Assembly (NCBI RefSeq): GCF_937958065.1 | Contig: NZ_CALFXI010000041.1 | Location: 1 to 44,929 of the forward strand | Direction of reading: 5' to 3' | DNA length: 44,929 nucleotides | Source of the DNA: an uncultured Steroidobacter sp. | GTDB lineage: Bacteria; Pseudomonadota; Gammaproteobacteria; Steroidobacterales; Steroidobacteraceae | Shown: one piece after another, positions 10,513-19,960 of the stretch | Layout: every line of letters begins with the position of its first letter | How positions within the stretch are numbered: the first letter of the stretch is position 1 | Made by a program: the position numbers and the translations under genes | Notes under the pieces: generated by a model | The model's input: the letters and a program-made list of their open reading frames with translations, nothing else | What the model was told of the DNA's origin: nothing | Databases searched by the model: none

Positions 10513-10619
10513 CCCTCCCGTGCGCGGGAGGGGAACCTGTGCCATCGGACATAACCCGCAAGGTCTGCCCGGTGCTTTGCCTTGCTTTCACATAAAACCG
10601 GGAGGTGTTTCACACCTCC
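10513..10619 (+). terminator. Two perfect hairpins downstream of typA
   Basis: CCCTCCCG/CGGGAGGG (10513-10520 and 10525-10532) is an 8-bp stem with a TGCG loop. GGAGGTGT/ACACCTCC (10601-10608 and 10612-10619) is another 8-bp stem with a 3-nt loop, followed by only two T. They lie in the 230-bp gap between typA and the GGDEF-EAL gene. Poor T-runs mean they may protect the 3' end or terminate weakly. Confidence 0.4.
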
Positions 10620-10722
10620 TTGGGCGTCAACGCCTTACGATCGCTCGCATCGGTAGTGGTTCACACTCAGAACGCGGGGTCGAGGCACGAGCGGCCGCCG
10701 TGCAAACGTCGAAAAACACGCC

Positions 10723-13700
10723 ATGCATCGACTGCTCGAACAGCAAGTCAGGGAAGCGACGCGCTCCGACGGTGAGCTCGATCTGAGCAAGTTGCTTGCC
10801 GCGGTCGGTGCGGCTTACCACAGGACCGATGAGGAACGCCGGGGCATCGTGCGTTCCATGCAGCTCATGTCCGATGAGGCCACCGCGCTGACTCGCGAGC
10901 TGCGCGAGAGCACCGCCAGCCAGCTGCAGGCCGTGCTCGATCACGTCAAGGACGTGATCATGACCGTCGACGACGCCGGCCACATCGCTTCGATCAACGC
11001 CACCGGTCAGCGGGTGTTCGGTCACGCCGAATCCGATGCCATCGGTCGTCCCTTGAGCTTTCTGTTGCCGCAGATGACGGCAAAACAATCCATCACGGCG
11101 GAGCTGGAGCAACTGGCGGCCCGCCTGGACGACACCCAGGTCGATCTCGCCCCCCACGAAACGCTCGGTCAGCGCAGCGACGGCACGCAGTTCTCGGCCG
11201 AGATCGCGGTGAGCAAGACCAAGATGAACCGCCGCGAAGTGTTCGTCGTGTGTCTGCGCGACACCAACGATCGCAAGATGGCCGAAGCGGCCTTGCGTGA
11301 CAGCGAGGCCCGCTATCGCACCCTCGTCGAACACGCCCCGGAAATCATCGTGGTGGTCGATCTGGATCAGAACCGGCTCGTCGATGTGAACGAAAACGCC
11401 GTGCGGTTCTTCAGAATGGATCGCGAGGCATTGCTCAAGAGCAGCCCGGATACGTTGTGTCCGCCCCATCAACCGGACGGGGCGCTGTCATCGCACGCCA
11501 ATCGAGCGCAGTTCGATCGCACGCTGGCGGGTGAAGCGCCGGTGCTCGAATGGATGTTCCGCGACAGTTTTGGTAACGACATTCCTTGTGAAGTGCGCTG
11601 GGTGCGGCTGCAATCCCACGGGCAGCGCCTGGTTCGCGGCAGCATCACGGATATTACCGAACGAAAGCGTGCCGAATTGCTGGCGGCTGGCGAGCGGCGG
11701 GTGTTCGAACGTCTGGCAGCCAATGTCGATCTCCGCATCACGCTGCAAGCGATCACGGATGTCGTCGAGCGCGTCGCGCCGGACTGCGTATGCGCGATTC
11801 GCATGCTCGACGATTCGGGCAAGCATCTGAATCTTTGCTCGGGACCGCGCTTGCCGGCGGTGTACGCGCAGGCAATGGAAGGCATCGCGGTCGCAGCGCG
11901 TAATGGCTCATGCGCGGCCGCGGTTTATTTGCAGCGCCAGGTCATCGTTGCGGACATCGCCCGCGACGCATTGTGGGAGAACACTCGCGATGCCGTGCTC
12001 GCGGCCGGCTTGCGCAGCTGCTGGTCCACGCTGATTCATTCGTCCGACGGCCGCATTCTCGGGACGTTGGCACTGTACTTCCGCGCGCCGAAAAGCCCGC
12101 TGCGGCGGGACTTCGAACTGATGTCGCGCATGACCCAGCTGGCCGGCATCGCGATCGAGCGACGCGTCGCTGAAAACGCGCTGCGTGACAGTGAAGCCCG
12201 TTATCGACGCTTGTTCGACAACGTCATGGAAGGCGTCTACAGCTCGACCAGCGATGGCCGCTTCGTTTCCGTGAATCCCGCGCTGGCTCGCATGATCGGT
12301 TATTCATCGCCCGCGGAACTGCTGGCGTTGCCGCCGGCCAGCATGTATCGCGATCCTGCCGAGCGCGATGCCATCATTGCGACCATCCAGCGCGATGGCG
12401 AGATTCGCAACGCCGAGTTCCAGTTGCAGCGTCTGGACGGCACTGTTCTGACCGTGATCGAAAGCGCTCGCGCGGTCCGTGACAAGAGCGGGCAGCTCAT
12501 CGGCTACGAAGGCACCATCTCCGACATCAGCGAGCGCAAGCGCGCCGAAACCGCGGTGTTCGAGGAGAAGGAGAAGGCGCAAGTCACCTTGCAGTCGATC
12601 GGCGACGGCGTCATCACCACGGACGCCAATGGTTGTATCGAGACCTTGAATCCCGTCGCGGAGAATCTGACCGGATGGGAAGCGGCCGAGGCGAAAGGCA
12701 AGAAGCTGCACGAGGTGTTCAACATCCTGAATGAAGCGACTCGCGAGCCTCTGGAAGATCCCGTCACTCGCGCGCTGCGCGAAGGGCAGGTGATCGCGGT
12801 CGCGGATCACACCGTGCTCGTGAACCGTCGCGGGCAGGAAATCGCGATTCAGGATTCCGCCGCGCCGATTCGCGATCGCAGCGGCAAGATCATCGGCGCG
12901 GTCATGGTGTTCCATGACGTGAGCAAGGAACGGCGGCTGCGCCGCGCGCTGGCGTATCAGGCGAGCCATGACGCGCTGACCGGTCTGATCAATCGTCGCG
13001 AGTTCGAAAACCGGCTCAACGAAGCGTTGCTGACGGCACGCTCGGACGAGGGCACGACGCATGCGCTCATGTACCTGGATCTGGATCAGTTCAAGCTGGT
13101 CAATGACACGTGCGGTCATCAAGCGGGCGACCGGCTGCTGAAACAAATTACCGGACTGCTCCAGACACGCATCCGCACGAGCGACACCATTGCCCGTCTG
13201 GGAGGCGACGAGTTCGGCGTGCTGCTACAGGATTGCACCGCCGATCGCGCGGCGAAGATCGCCGACAGTCTGCGCCAGGCCATTCGCGAGTATCGATTCG
13301 AGTGGCAGGACGGCGCCATGAACGTCGGCGTCAGCATCGGCATCGTCGAGATCAACAGCTCCAGTGAGAGCATTGCGAGCGTCATGGCGGCAGCCGACGT
13401 GGCCTGCTACGCGGCCAAGGACTCGGGGCGCAATCGCGTCCACATGTATCAGTCTGGCTCGGCGCCGGAGCGGCATCGCGAGATGCAGTGGGTGTCGCGT
13501 CTGACGCGCGCCTGCGAGGAGAACCGGCTCGAACTTTATTATCAGCCCATCGTGCCGATCGGGGCGACCCGCGACACGCGCGGTCATTACGAATTGCTGC
13601 TCCGCATGCGCGGCGAGCATGGCGAGTTGGTGCAGCCGGCGGAATTCATTCCAGCGGCGGAGCGCTACAACGTGATGCCCATGATCGATCGTTGGGTGGT

Positions 13701-14283
13701 GAGTCAGGCGCTCGGTGCACTTGCTCATTATCGTGCCGACGGCGATCCACGCCACGGCTACACGTTGTCCATCAATTTATCCGGCACCTCGTTGAACGAC
13801 GATCGCTTCCTGGAATTCCTGATCAACGAGCTGCAGACCTACGATCTGAGCCCGGGCGCGGTGTGCTTCGAAATCACCGAGACCGCGGCCATCTCCAATC
13901 TGGCCAACGTCGTTCACTTCATGCGCGAGTTCCGCGCGCGCGGCTGTTTGTTCTCGCTGGACGATTTCGGCAGCGGCTTGTCCTCGTTCATGTACTTGAA
14001 GAATCTGCCGGTCGACTTCCTGAAGATCGACGGCTCGTTCATTCAGAACGTGACCACCGATCACGTCGATCGCAGCATGGTCGAGGCGATCACCCAGATC
14101 GGCCGCGCCATGGGTTTGAAAACCATCGCTGAGCGGGTCGAGAGCGCCGAAGTGCTCCAGTGTCTGGCAGACATCGGGGTCGAGTACGCGCAGGGCATTT
14201 ATATCGCCATGCCGGAGTCGGTGGAGTCGCTCAGCCGCATCACGAGGACGCATCCGCAGCTGCGGCTGGTGCACTCGGCGTAG
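10723..14283 (+). CDS. PAS-PAS-GAF-PAS-PAS-GGDEF-EAL c-di-GMP cyclase/phosphodiesterase
   Basis: A 1186-aa soluble signalling protein with no transmembrane segment. Order: helical N-terminus (1-65), PAS (about 65-175), PAS (about 190-310), GAF (about 330-480), PAS (about 489-605), PAS (about 613-735), GGDEF (about 745-905), EAL (about 925-1175). The cyclase motif GGDEF is intact at 827-831, preceded by an RTSD inhibitory I-site (818-821) at the canonical 5-residue distance. The EAL part starts YYQPIVPI, has ELLLR (E957) in place of E-A/V-LLR, and keeps DDFGSG (D1080, D1081) and FLKIDGSF. Both activities are therefore possible. Two PAS domains begin with the same DSEARYR sequence, suggesting internal duplication. 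It converges on the CapK-like gene with a 9-bp gap. Confidence 0.93.
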   Translation: MHRLLEQQVREATRSDGELDLSKLLAAVGAAYHRTDEERRGIVRSMQLMSDEATALTRELRESTASQLQAVLDHVKDVIMTVDDAGHIASINATGQRVFGHAESDAIGRPLSFLLPQMTAKQSITAELEQLAARLDDTQVDLAPHETLGQRSDGTQFSAEIAVSKTKMNRREVFVVCLRDTNDRKMAEAALRDSEARYRTLVEHAPEIIVVVDLDQNRLVDVNENAVRFFRMDREALLKSSPDTLCPPHQPDGALSSHANRAQFDRTLAGEAPVLEWMFRDSFGNDIPCEVRWVRLQSHGQRLVRGSITDITERKRAELLAAGERRVFERLAANVDLRITLQAITDVVERVAPDCVCAIRMLDDSGKHLNLCSGPRLPAVYAQAMEGIAVAARNGSCAAAVYLQRQVIVADIARDALWENTRDAVLAAGLRSCWSTLIHSSDGRILGTLALYFRAPKSPLRRDFELMSRMTQLAGIAIERRVAENALRDSEARYRRLFDNVMEGVYSSTSDGRFVSVNPALARMIGYSSPAELLALPPASMYRDPAERDAIIATIQRDGEIRNAEFQLQRLDGTVLTVIESARAVRDKSGQLIGYEGTISDISERKRAETAVFEEKEKAQVTLQSIGDGVITTDANGCIETLNPVAENLTGWEAAEAKGKKLHEVFNILNEATREPLEDPVTRALREGQVIAVADHTVLVNRRGQEIAIQDSAAPIRDRSGKIIGAVMVFHDVSKERRLRRALAYQASHDALTGLINRREFENRLNEALLTARSDEGTTHALMYLDLDQFKLVNDTCGHQAGDRLLKQITGLLQTRIRTSDTIARLGGDEFGVLLQDCTADRAAKIADSLRQAIREYRFEWQDGAMNVGVSIGIVEINSSSESIASVMAAADVACYAAKDSGRNRVHMYQSGSAPERHREMQWVSRLTRACEENRLELYYQPIVPIGATRDTRGHYELLLRMRGEHGELVQPAEFIPAAERYNVMPMIDRWVVSQALGALAHYRADGDPRHGYTLSINLSGTSLNDDRFLEFLINELQTYDLSPGAVCFEITETAAISNLANVVHFMREFRARGCLFSLDDFGSGLSSFMYLKNLPVDFLKIDGSFIQNVTTDHVDRSMVEAITQIGRAMGLKTIAERVESAEVLQCLADIGVEYAQGIYIAMPESVESLSRITRTHPQLRLVHSA

Positions 14284-14292
14284 CTCGTTCGC

Positions 14293-15630
14293 TCAGGACG
14301 ATTGAGGCGCCCGCCGGTAATAGCGGTACTTACCCGACTTTTCACGAGGCACGAGCGCGACGCGCTCGATATCGACCCGGCAGTTGTCGCCGAATGTCGA
14401 ATGCACGATGTGACGTAGCTGCGCCGCCAGTTCGTCATTGAAGCCCGCCGCGCTTTCCACCAGCACGTTCCAGTGCGCCGCATCCTTCTGTTGAAAGAGC
14501 ACCTGCGCGACGGAGCCGAGCGGCGCTTTCGACAGAAACAACTGTAGACGACGCCCGAGCTCCGAGCCGTGGACCAGCTTGCCATCCGCCGTGACAAACA
14601 TGTCGGCGGCTCGCCCGACGAGCTCCGATAACACTGGATGCGGCAGTCCGCAGGGGCAGGGCTCGGGCGAAATCCGTCCGCGGTCGCCGATGCGACAGCG
14701 CACGAGCGGCATCGCGCGATTGAACAATGATGTGAGCACCAGATCGCCGAACTCTCCGGGCTGCGCAGGCTGATCGCCGTTGAATATTTCCAGGTACACG
14801 TGGTCCGCCATGATGTGACGGGAGCCGGCGGGACATTCGTGCGCGATCGGCCCCATCTCGGTGGAGCCGTACGATTCGAACACCCGCGCGCCCAGGTGTT
14901 GCGCGATCTCATCTCGCTGGAAGGGATAGACTTGCTCGCCGCCCAGCTTCACGAAGGGCGCCAGCTGTGCGGGTGCATGTGGCCGATGGGTGCGCACGTG
15001 GCGGGCGAGCTGCGCAATCGCGGATGGCAGACCCATGACCAGCACCGGGCGTTGCTGTAGGAGATAACGGGACGCGCGCTCGAGCTGATCGAACGTCAGG
15101 TTCTTGGTCGAGAATACCCGGCAGTTGCGCACCCAATCGAGCATCGGATGGCCGCCGCCCCACAACAGCAACGTGCGGCTGCCGGTGGGAATGCCGAACC
15201 AATGCATGGAGCGATATTCCTGAGCCCAGCTCCATCCGCCGGCATGCGGGTTGTACAGCACGGTGACGACTTCGCCCGTCGACCCCGAGCTGTGTCGTGC
15301 GAATACCCCTGGAGTGAAACGTCGCGCCCGCAATTGCGCGCGATGCGTGATCAGCATCTTGCGTTCGAGCACCGGCCAGTTGCGCACGTCTTCGGCGTCA
15401 CCGCGCGACAGCGATGTTTGCCATGCGCCCGAAGTGTAGAGCGGTACCTGTGCGCGAGCATAACTCAGCGCCTCGCGGAGCAGCCTACGTGTAAGGTGCT
15501 CGAACGATGCACGATCGAGCTTCTCCCACGTCTGCAAGCGGCGCACGAACGGACCGACGTGCCGGCCGCGCATCGATTGCAGCACGTAGTAGAGATTCTT
15601 GTGGAAGCGTTGTTCGGCTAGGTGGTTCAC
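14293..15630 (-). CDS. CapK/phenylacetate-CoA ligase-like adenylate-forming enzyme
   Basis: A 445-aa member of the ANL superfamily branch that includes phenylacetate-CoA ligase and CapK of capsule loci. Visible: an N-terminal helical part (about 1-95) without catalytic motifs, the phosphate-binding SSGSTGE (near residue 113), the adenine-binding YGSTEMGPIAHE (near 250), the hinge-region acid IGDRGRIS, and a C-terminal lid domain with a late Lys in EKSGKYRYY. It starts with GTG (15628-15630), divergent from the flippase. Such proteins in surface glycan loci are thought to activate an acyl group for transfer; the substrate cannot be read from sequence. It is not in a phenylacetate degradation cluster. 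Confidence 0.8.
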   Translation of the reverse strand: MNHLAEQRFHKNLYYVLQSMRGRHVGPFVRRLQTWEKLDRASFEHLTRRLLREALSYARAQVPLYTSGAWQTSLSRGDAEDVRNWPVLERKMLITHRAQLRARRFTPGVFARHSSGSTGEVVTVLYNPHAGGWSWAQEYRSMHWFGIPTGSRTLLLWGGGHPMLDWVRNCRVFSTKNLTFDQLERASRYLLQQRPVLVMGLPSAIAQLARHVRTHRPHAPAQLAPFVKLGGEQVYPFQRDEIAQHLGARVFESYGSTEMGPIAHECPAGSRHIMADHVYLEIFNGDQPAQPGEFGDLVLTSLFNRAMPLVRCRIGDRGRISPEPCPCGLPHPVLSELVGRAADMFVTADGKLVHGSELGRRLQLFLSKAPLGSVAQVLFQQKDAAHWNVLVESAAGFNDELAAQLRHIVHSTFGDNCRVDIERVALVPREKSGKYRYYRRAPQSS

Positions 15631-15701
15631 GTGTTATGAATGCAGCCAAACCTGCGACTGTTCCGGCGCGTTACGATTGTTTCAACGAATCGGGGATGGT
15701 T

Positions 15702-16685
15702 ATGAAGCTGCAGATCGAGCCGAGGATTCGTGTGGCTTTGCAGCTCTGTGCGAGCGTCGGGCTGCTTGCGTTTCTGCTGTCGCGGCTCGACTGGCAGCGC
15801 AGCCTGATGCTGATCCGCGGCGCGCATCCTTTGCTGCTGGCATCGATCCTGTTGGTGCACGCGGCGGATCGAGTCTTGATGGCCTTGAAGTGGCATCAGC
15901 TGCTGCGGGTGCTCGACGATCGGCTCGAACGCCGGAGCGCGATCGCGGTTTATTACGAGAGCACGTTCATCGGTTTCGCCCTGCCGCTCGGCGGCTTCGG
16001 TCCGGACCTGGTGCGCTTCATGCGGTTGCGGGGCCGGGGCATCGATTCGCACGTGACCTTGTCCTCGATGGTGATGGAGCGGCTGAATGGCGCGATCGCG
16101 ACCTTGGTCTTCATCGTCGCCGGATGCATCGTGCTGGCCCGGCTCGCGCCACCGCCGGGTTTGCGGCATTTCGCGCTGGTCGCGGCCGTCGTGGCCGGTG
16201 GCGCCGCCGTCGTGGGCGCAACCTTGATTTTCTATCCCGCGCTTGGACGCGGTCTGATCCGGCTGTTCAAACTGCCCGCATCCTTCGAGAGCGGCCGCTT
16301 CGCCAAGTACGCGGCGGCCGCACGTGCTTATTCCAGACAGCGTCCGACCCTCGCCCTCAATCTCGGGCTGTCGATGATCGAGCAGACCACGCCGGTGTTC
16401 ACCATGTGGATCGCCTCGCACGCACTCGGTGCGCCGTTGCCCTGGCTGGTCTGCCTGGCCGTTTCACCGGTGGCCGTGATCATCCAGCGTCTGCCGCTGA
16501 CCTACGGAGGCTTGGGGTTGCGCGAGGGCAGTGCGGCCGCCCTGCTCGTGGTGCTGGGCTATGACTACTCGACTGCGCTGGTCCTGTTGATGACGCTGGT
16601 GGTGATGTTCTTGATTTCCTTGTTGCCTGGCGCCATCGTGCTGGCAACGGCCGGCCGCCCCCTGCCCAAGCGCGCGTCGGCGTAG
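15702..16685 (+). CDS. Flippase-like integral membrane protein (UPF0104 / LPG synthase TM family)
   Basis: A 327-aa polytopic membrane protein with about eight hydrophobic segments. The family signature region is YYESTFIGFALPLGGFGPD, followed by VVRF/LVRFMRLR-type and MERLNG sequences, and near the C-terminus LPLTYGGLGLREGSAAALL. Homologues include the membrane part of lysylphosphatidylglycerol synthase and AglD-like proteins, and these genes are common in glycan loci, where lipid-linked substrate flipping is proposed. I chose the ATG at 15702 because GGGG at 15692-15695 is well spaced and the hydrophobic N-terminus follows. A longer frame back to 15636 is possible. It is followed after 12 bp by the kinase-like gene. 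Confidence 0.83.
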   Translation: MKLQIEPRIRVALQLCASVGLLAFLLSRLDWQRSLMLIRGAHPLLLASILLVHAADRVLMALKWHQLLRVLDDRLERRSAIAVYYESTFIGFALPLGGFGPDLVRFMRLRGRGIDSHVTLSSMVMERLNGAIATLVFIVAGCIVLARLAPPPGLRHFALVAAVVAGGAAVVGATLIFYPALGRGLIRLFKLPASFESGRFAKYAAAARAYSRQRPTLALNLGLSMIEQTTPVFTMWIASHALGAPLPWLVCLAVSPVAVIIQRLPLTYGGLGLREGSAAALLVVLGYDYSTALVLLMTLVVMFLISLLPGAIVLATAGRPLPKRASA

Positions 16686-16697
16686 CGCGGAGAAAAA

Positions 16698-17402
16698 ATG
16701 GCAGTGCCTTCCTGTTTCAGCAAGCGCTTCACGGAGGAGTGGTTGTTTCGCGCCACCCTGCGGAATTCGCTGCGAGCCTGGGCGGCCTCACGACGATCCT
16801 CCTGGCTGCGGGTGCCCCAGGTGCTGCGCACCGACGATCGCGAATTGCGCATCGATTATGAGTTTCTCGCGGGCTGGGATCCTTTGCACACGGTCCTTCG
16901 CGATCGAGCGTTCGCCGGGCTGTCCGTGGCGGAGCTGGCGCGCATGTTCTGGATGGTCGGCGCGGCGTTGGAGGAGTTTCACCGGCGCACGCATCGGATC
17001 CACGGCGACTTCGATTTCGACAACATCCTGATACAGCGAGGCGCGGACCGGATCGTGTTCGTGGATTTCACGCCGCCGGAGTACAGCTCGTTTCGTGGCT
17101 ACAACCAGGAGAATCCTTATCGGGACATCGCCACGTTCGTGCTCTTCGTGCGCGCGAAGTATCCGCCGCAACTGCTGTATCTCGCGTTCAGGCCGCAGCT
17201 GAGAGAGCTCGCGCGCATGTTCATTGAAGGCTATTTCCGGGACGCACCGGGCGAGTACGACGGGTCGATGCTGGATCGGCACATGAACGAGCTGCTGCAG
17301 AGCACGTATCTGGGCAAGACTTTCAGCGCGCGATATCTCCGGCGCAGCCGGTTGTTCCGAACCGACGACATGGCGCCGGGCAGCTGCACGCTCAGGATCT
17401 GA
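16698..17402 (+). CDS. Small kinase-like protein (LPS kinase/APH-like fold)
   Basis: A 234-aa soluble protein 12 bp after the flippase gene, with GGAG at 16689-16692 as SD. The catalytic loop HRIHGDFDFDNILIQ (HGDxxxxN) and the metal-binding VFVDFTPPE are clear, as in LPS core kinases and aminoglycoside phosphotransferases. The N-terminal lobe is short (about 75 residues before the helix preceding the catalytic loop) and no glycine-rich loop is obvious, so the ATP-binding lobe may be reduced. In this context it could phosphorylate a sugar or lipid carrier; that is inference. Its last 11 bp overlap the end of the convergent glycosyltransferase gene. Confidence 0.72.
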   Translation: MAVPSCFSKRFTEEWLFRATLRNSLRAWAASRRSSWLRVPQVLRTDDRELRIDYEFLAGWDPLHTVLRDRAFAGLSVAELARMFWMVGAALEEFHRRTHRIHGDFDFDNILIQRGADRIVFVDFTPPEYSSFRGYNQENPYRDIATFVLFVRAKYPPQLLYLAFRPQLRELARMFIEGYFRDAPGEYDGSMLDRHMNELLQSTYLGKTFSARYLRRSRLFRTDDMAPGSCTLRI

Positions 17403-18573
17403 GCATGTTCGCCGCCGAACGCTCGCTGGGTTGAAGAGGCACGATCTCATTCAATACGGCCAGCGTGCGGCGGGCGGTTTCCTTCCACGTCAAGGTTCGA
17501 GCCCGCTGCAACCCCAGCTCGCGCAGACGATGGCGCAGCGGTGCCGAAGTCGTCACTTCGGTAAAGGCACGTGCGATCTCTGCTTCGTTGCGCGGATTGA
17601 CCAGGTACGCCGCGCCGCCGGCGATCTCCGGAGCCGAACACGTATTTGGCACGATGGCGGGACAACCGCATGCGAACGCTTCCACGATGGGAATGCCGAA
17701 GCTTTCGCACAGCGTGGCAAGCACGAAACATTCCGCCAGCTGATACGCCAGATGCAGTCGCTGGTTCGGCACGAAGCCCAGGAACAGCACGTCCTGCAGA
17801 TCTTCATCGGTAAAGGCCCGCGCTCTGAGATATTCCTCCACATGCCGTCCGACCACGGCCAGCGGCAGATCCCCCCCTGCGTGGCGGTAGCGCTGGTAGG
17901 CGCGCAGCAACGTTTCGTTGTTGCCGCCCGGATAGATCCGGATCTGCCGTTGTGCCCCATGCAGGACGCGGGCCACGGTGAGAATGAAACGCTCGGGCAG
18001 GCGATACTCCGCGCGGAATTCGGCCAGGGCGCGCTCGTCTCTTTTCGGAGTGAAGTTGGCACCGACGCCGGCATAGCTCACCACGGACTTGCCCACGTTG
18101 ATGCGAGTGCACCTGGCGAGATCGTCCAGCGTCGTCTGCGAGATCGAGAGCGTGCGGGTTGCTTTCCAGCTGTACAGGGGCAGCATCAAGCGGATATATA
18201 AGTTGTCCCACCACGGATAGTTCTGCGGGTTGATGTACCAGTCCGAGCCTTGCTGCACGAATACGCAAGGCCGGCGCGTGAACAGCGGTAACGAGAATTT
18301 CGGATTGAAGATCAGATCCGCGCCGAACTTGCGCGCCGCGCGTGGCACGCGCACCTGATCCCAATACAGCTTGCTGCGCCCGGGCATCACCACCACCCGT
18401 GCGTTGCTGAACTCGCGAAACAGATGCTGAGATTTCGGCGACTCGAGCAGGATGATGTAGAGCGTCTCCGGATCCGCTTTGAGCATTTCGCGCAGCAGGT
18501 ACTGTCCATAGATGCCGAGCCCATCCTTCTGGTCCACCAGTCGAGCCATCACTGCGATCGTTCGCTTTGCCAT
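17392..18573 (-). CDS. GT4-family (GT-B fold) glycosyltransferase
   Basis: A 393-aa cytoplasmic glycosyltransferase. The N-terminal domain has MAKRTIAVMARLVDQKDGLGIYGQYLL with the Gly-rich acceptor loop. The C-terminal nucleotide-sugar domain begins at RFILTVARVLHGAQRQ and contains LAECFVLATLCESFGIPIVEAFACGCPAIVP, where E-SFG-PIVEA is the E(x7)E motif of GT4 enzymes. It lies 28 bp downstream of the deacetylase gene on the same strand and is probably co-transcribed with it. Donor and acceptor sugars are not predictable. GAGGG sits about 9 nt before the ATG. Confidence 0.9.
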   Translation of the reverse strand: MAKRTIAVMARLVDQKDGLGIYGQYLLREMLKADPETLYIILLESPKSQHLFREFSNARVVVMPGRSKLYWDQVRVPRAARKFGADLIFNPKFSLPLFTRRPCVFVQQGSDWYINPQNYPWWDNLYIRLMLPLYSWKATRTLSISQTTLDDLARCTRINVGKSVVSYAGVGANFTPKRDERALAEFRAEYRLPERFILTVARVLHGAQRQIRIYPGGNNETLLRAYQRYRHAGGDLPLAVVGRHVEEYLRARAFTDEDLQDVLFLGFVPNQRLHLAYQLAECFVLATLCESFGIPIVEAFACGCPAIVPNTCSAPEIAGGAAYLVNPRNEAEIARAFTEVTTSAPLRHRLRELGLQRARTLTWKETARRTLAVLNEIVPLQPSERSAANMLRS

Positions 18574-18601
18574 CGCCGTCAGCCCTCACGTCGACCTGGC
18601 C

Positions 18602-19714
18602 TCAATGCGCCAGGTGTTGAACCGTGTCGAAGCCCGTCACCTTGCGACGTAGAGCGCCTAGGATGCTGGCGCGTCGTTCCCCCGGCAGAAACTGCAGCCA
18701 ATCGGCTTTCAGGCGGCCGTACACAGGCAGGCGCAGGCGAGCGCGGTGACGCTCGGCGCCATAGTCCATCGCGACTCCAAAGGCCGTTCGGAAGCCATGC
18801 TGCCGCGCCAGTTGCAGCGAGCGTCGCGAGCCGAGACTCCAGGGATAGGCGATGCAATCGGGGGCATAACCGAGATGCCGCTTGAACTGCTCACGGCAGA
18901 TCTCGAATTCGGATGCGATCAGCGCGTCGAACGCGGCGCGGTCCATGAACTGGCCGCGCGCGAGTCGCGCGTGCTCGACGAAAACCCATTCGAGTTGTTC
19001 GCGCCAATCCGCCTGCGCAAAGAACTCGGGGCCGCCGTTGGTGTCGACGAAATCTCGACAGGCCAATGTCACATCGCTGTTTTCCAGGTAGCGACGGTCG
19101 GCCGACAGCAGCGGGGCAGCTCGATACACAGGTGTTCCCAGAGCCGGCTTGCCCAACTCGTCTTCACCGTCGATGCGGCGGATCGGCCAGTCATAGATAT
19201 CGAAGCGCGCCAGTGCCGTCGGGTTCGTGAAGTCCAGCACCTGCGGCGACGTGGCCACGAGCGCATGGCGATGGGCGTGCGATTGCACGTCCACACGACC
19301 CGATTCGACACAGGCGCGCAGTTGCTCCCACGACATGAACAGATCATCGGCGGCATGCTGCGGAGGCTGCATCCAGTACGACGGCGCAAACAGCACCGCA
19401 CGTGCATTGAATTGATGTAACAGCGGCAAGGCCACCTCACCGAAGCTCTTGCGCGCATCGTCGAACGTCAGGAGCACGGAGCGGTCGGGGCGAGTGCCTC
19501 GTTCGCGGGCGGCGAGGTATTCACTCAATCCCAGCGTCCGATAGCGATTTCTCTGCAGGAACTCCAGGTCGCGCGCGAACGCGTGCGGCTCAACGTCGTG
19601 ATAAATGAAAACGGGAATTTCCTGCGGCGCGAGCGGTAAACCGAAAACGAATCCCGGATAACGGGTCCGGGAGATTCGCGCCAAGGTTCGCAGGGTTCGT
19701 CCGAGCCCACTCAT
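18602..19714 (-). CDS. Polysaccharide deacetylase (CE4/NodB-like)
   Basis: A 370-aa protein with NodB-type motifs: motif 1 LLTFDDA with the metal/catalytic Asp pair, preceded by FIYHDVEPHAFARDLEFL, and motif 2 VDVQSHAHRHAL with the metal-binding His residues. Later elements include FAYPW-type CIAYPWSLGSR and the C-terminal GFRTAFGVAMDYG. The likely reaction is removal of N-acetyl groups from a polysaccharide or lipid-linked sugar. The ATG at 19714 has a strong SD (GGGAGG); the frame is open further to 19828 without support. No secretion signal is evident, so it may act in the cytoplasm or need another export route. It is first in a two-gene unit with the glycosyltransferase. Confidence 0.87.
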   Translation of the reverse strand: MSGLGRTLRTLARISRTRYPGFVFGLPLAPQEIPVFIYHDVEPHAFARDLEFLQRNRYRTLGLSEYLAARERGTRPDRSVLLTFDDARKSFGEVALPLLHQFNARAVLFAPSYWMQPPQHAADDLFMSWEQLRACVESGRVDVQSHAHRHALVATSPQVLDFTNPTALARFDIYDWPIRRIDGEDELGKPALGTPVYRAAPLLSADRRYLENSDVTLACRDFVDTNGGPEFFAQADWREQLEWVFVEHARLARGQFMDRAAFDALIASEFEICREQFKRHLGYAPDCIAYPWSLGSRRSLQLARQHGFRTAFGVAMDYGAERHRARLRLPVYGRLKADWLQFLPGERRASILGALRRKVTGFDTVQHLAH

Positions 19715-19960
19715 GCACCCGCCTCCCATCACCGGCACCGCGGACAGTTCGTGTTCCTGTTCGCAGGCGCATTCGCCAGTTGGATTTATGCTCCGCCACG
19801 CCGTCAGCGGCGTATTCAGGCGCCGCAATCAAACGTCCTCCAGGGAGGCAAGTTCCCCGCGCAGGGGGCGTCAGATCCCGCCCATTTCCGCAAGAGCCGG
19901 AGTGTGCCGGTGACAGACTCGGTTTAGGCTGCGAGCAGTGGATTCAGCAAGGGTTCGATC

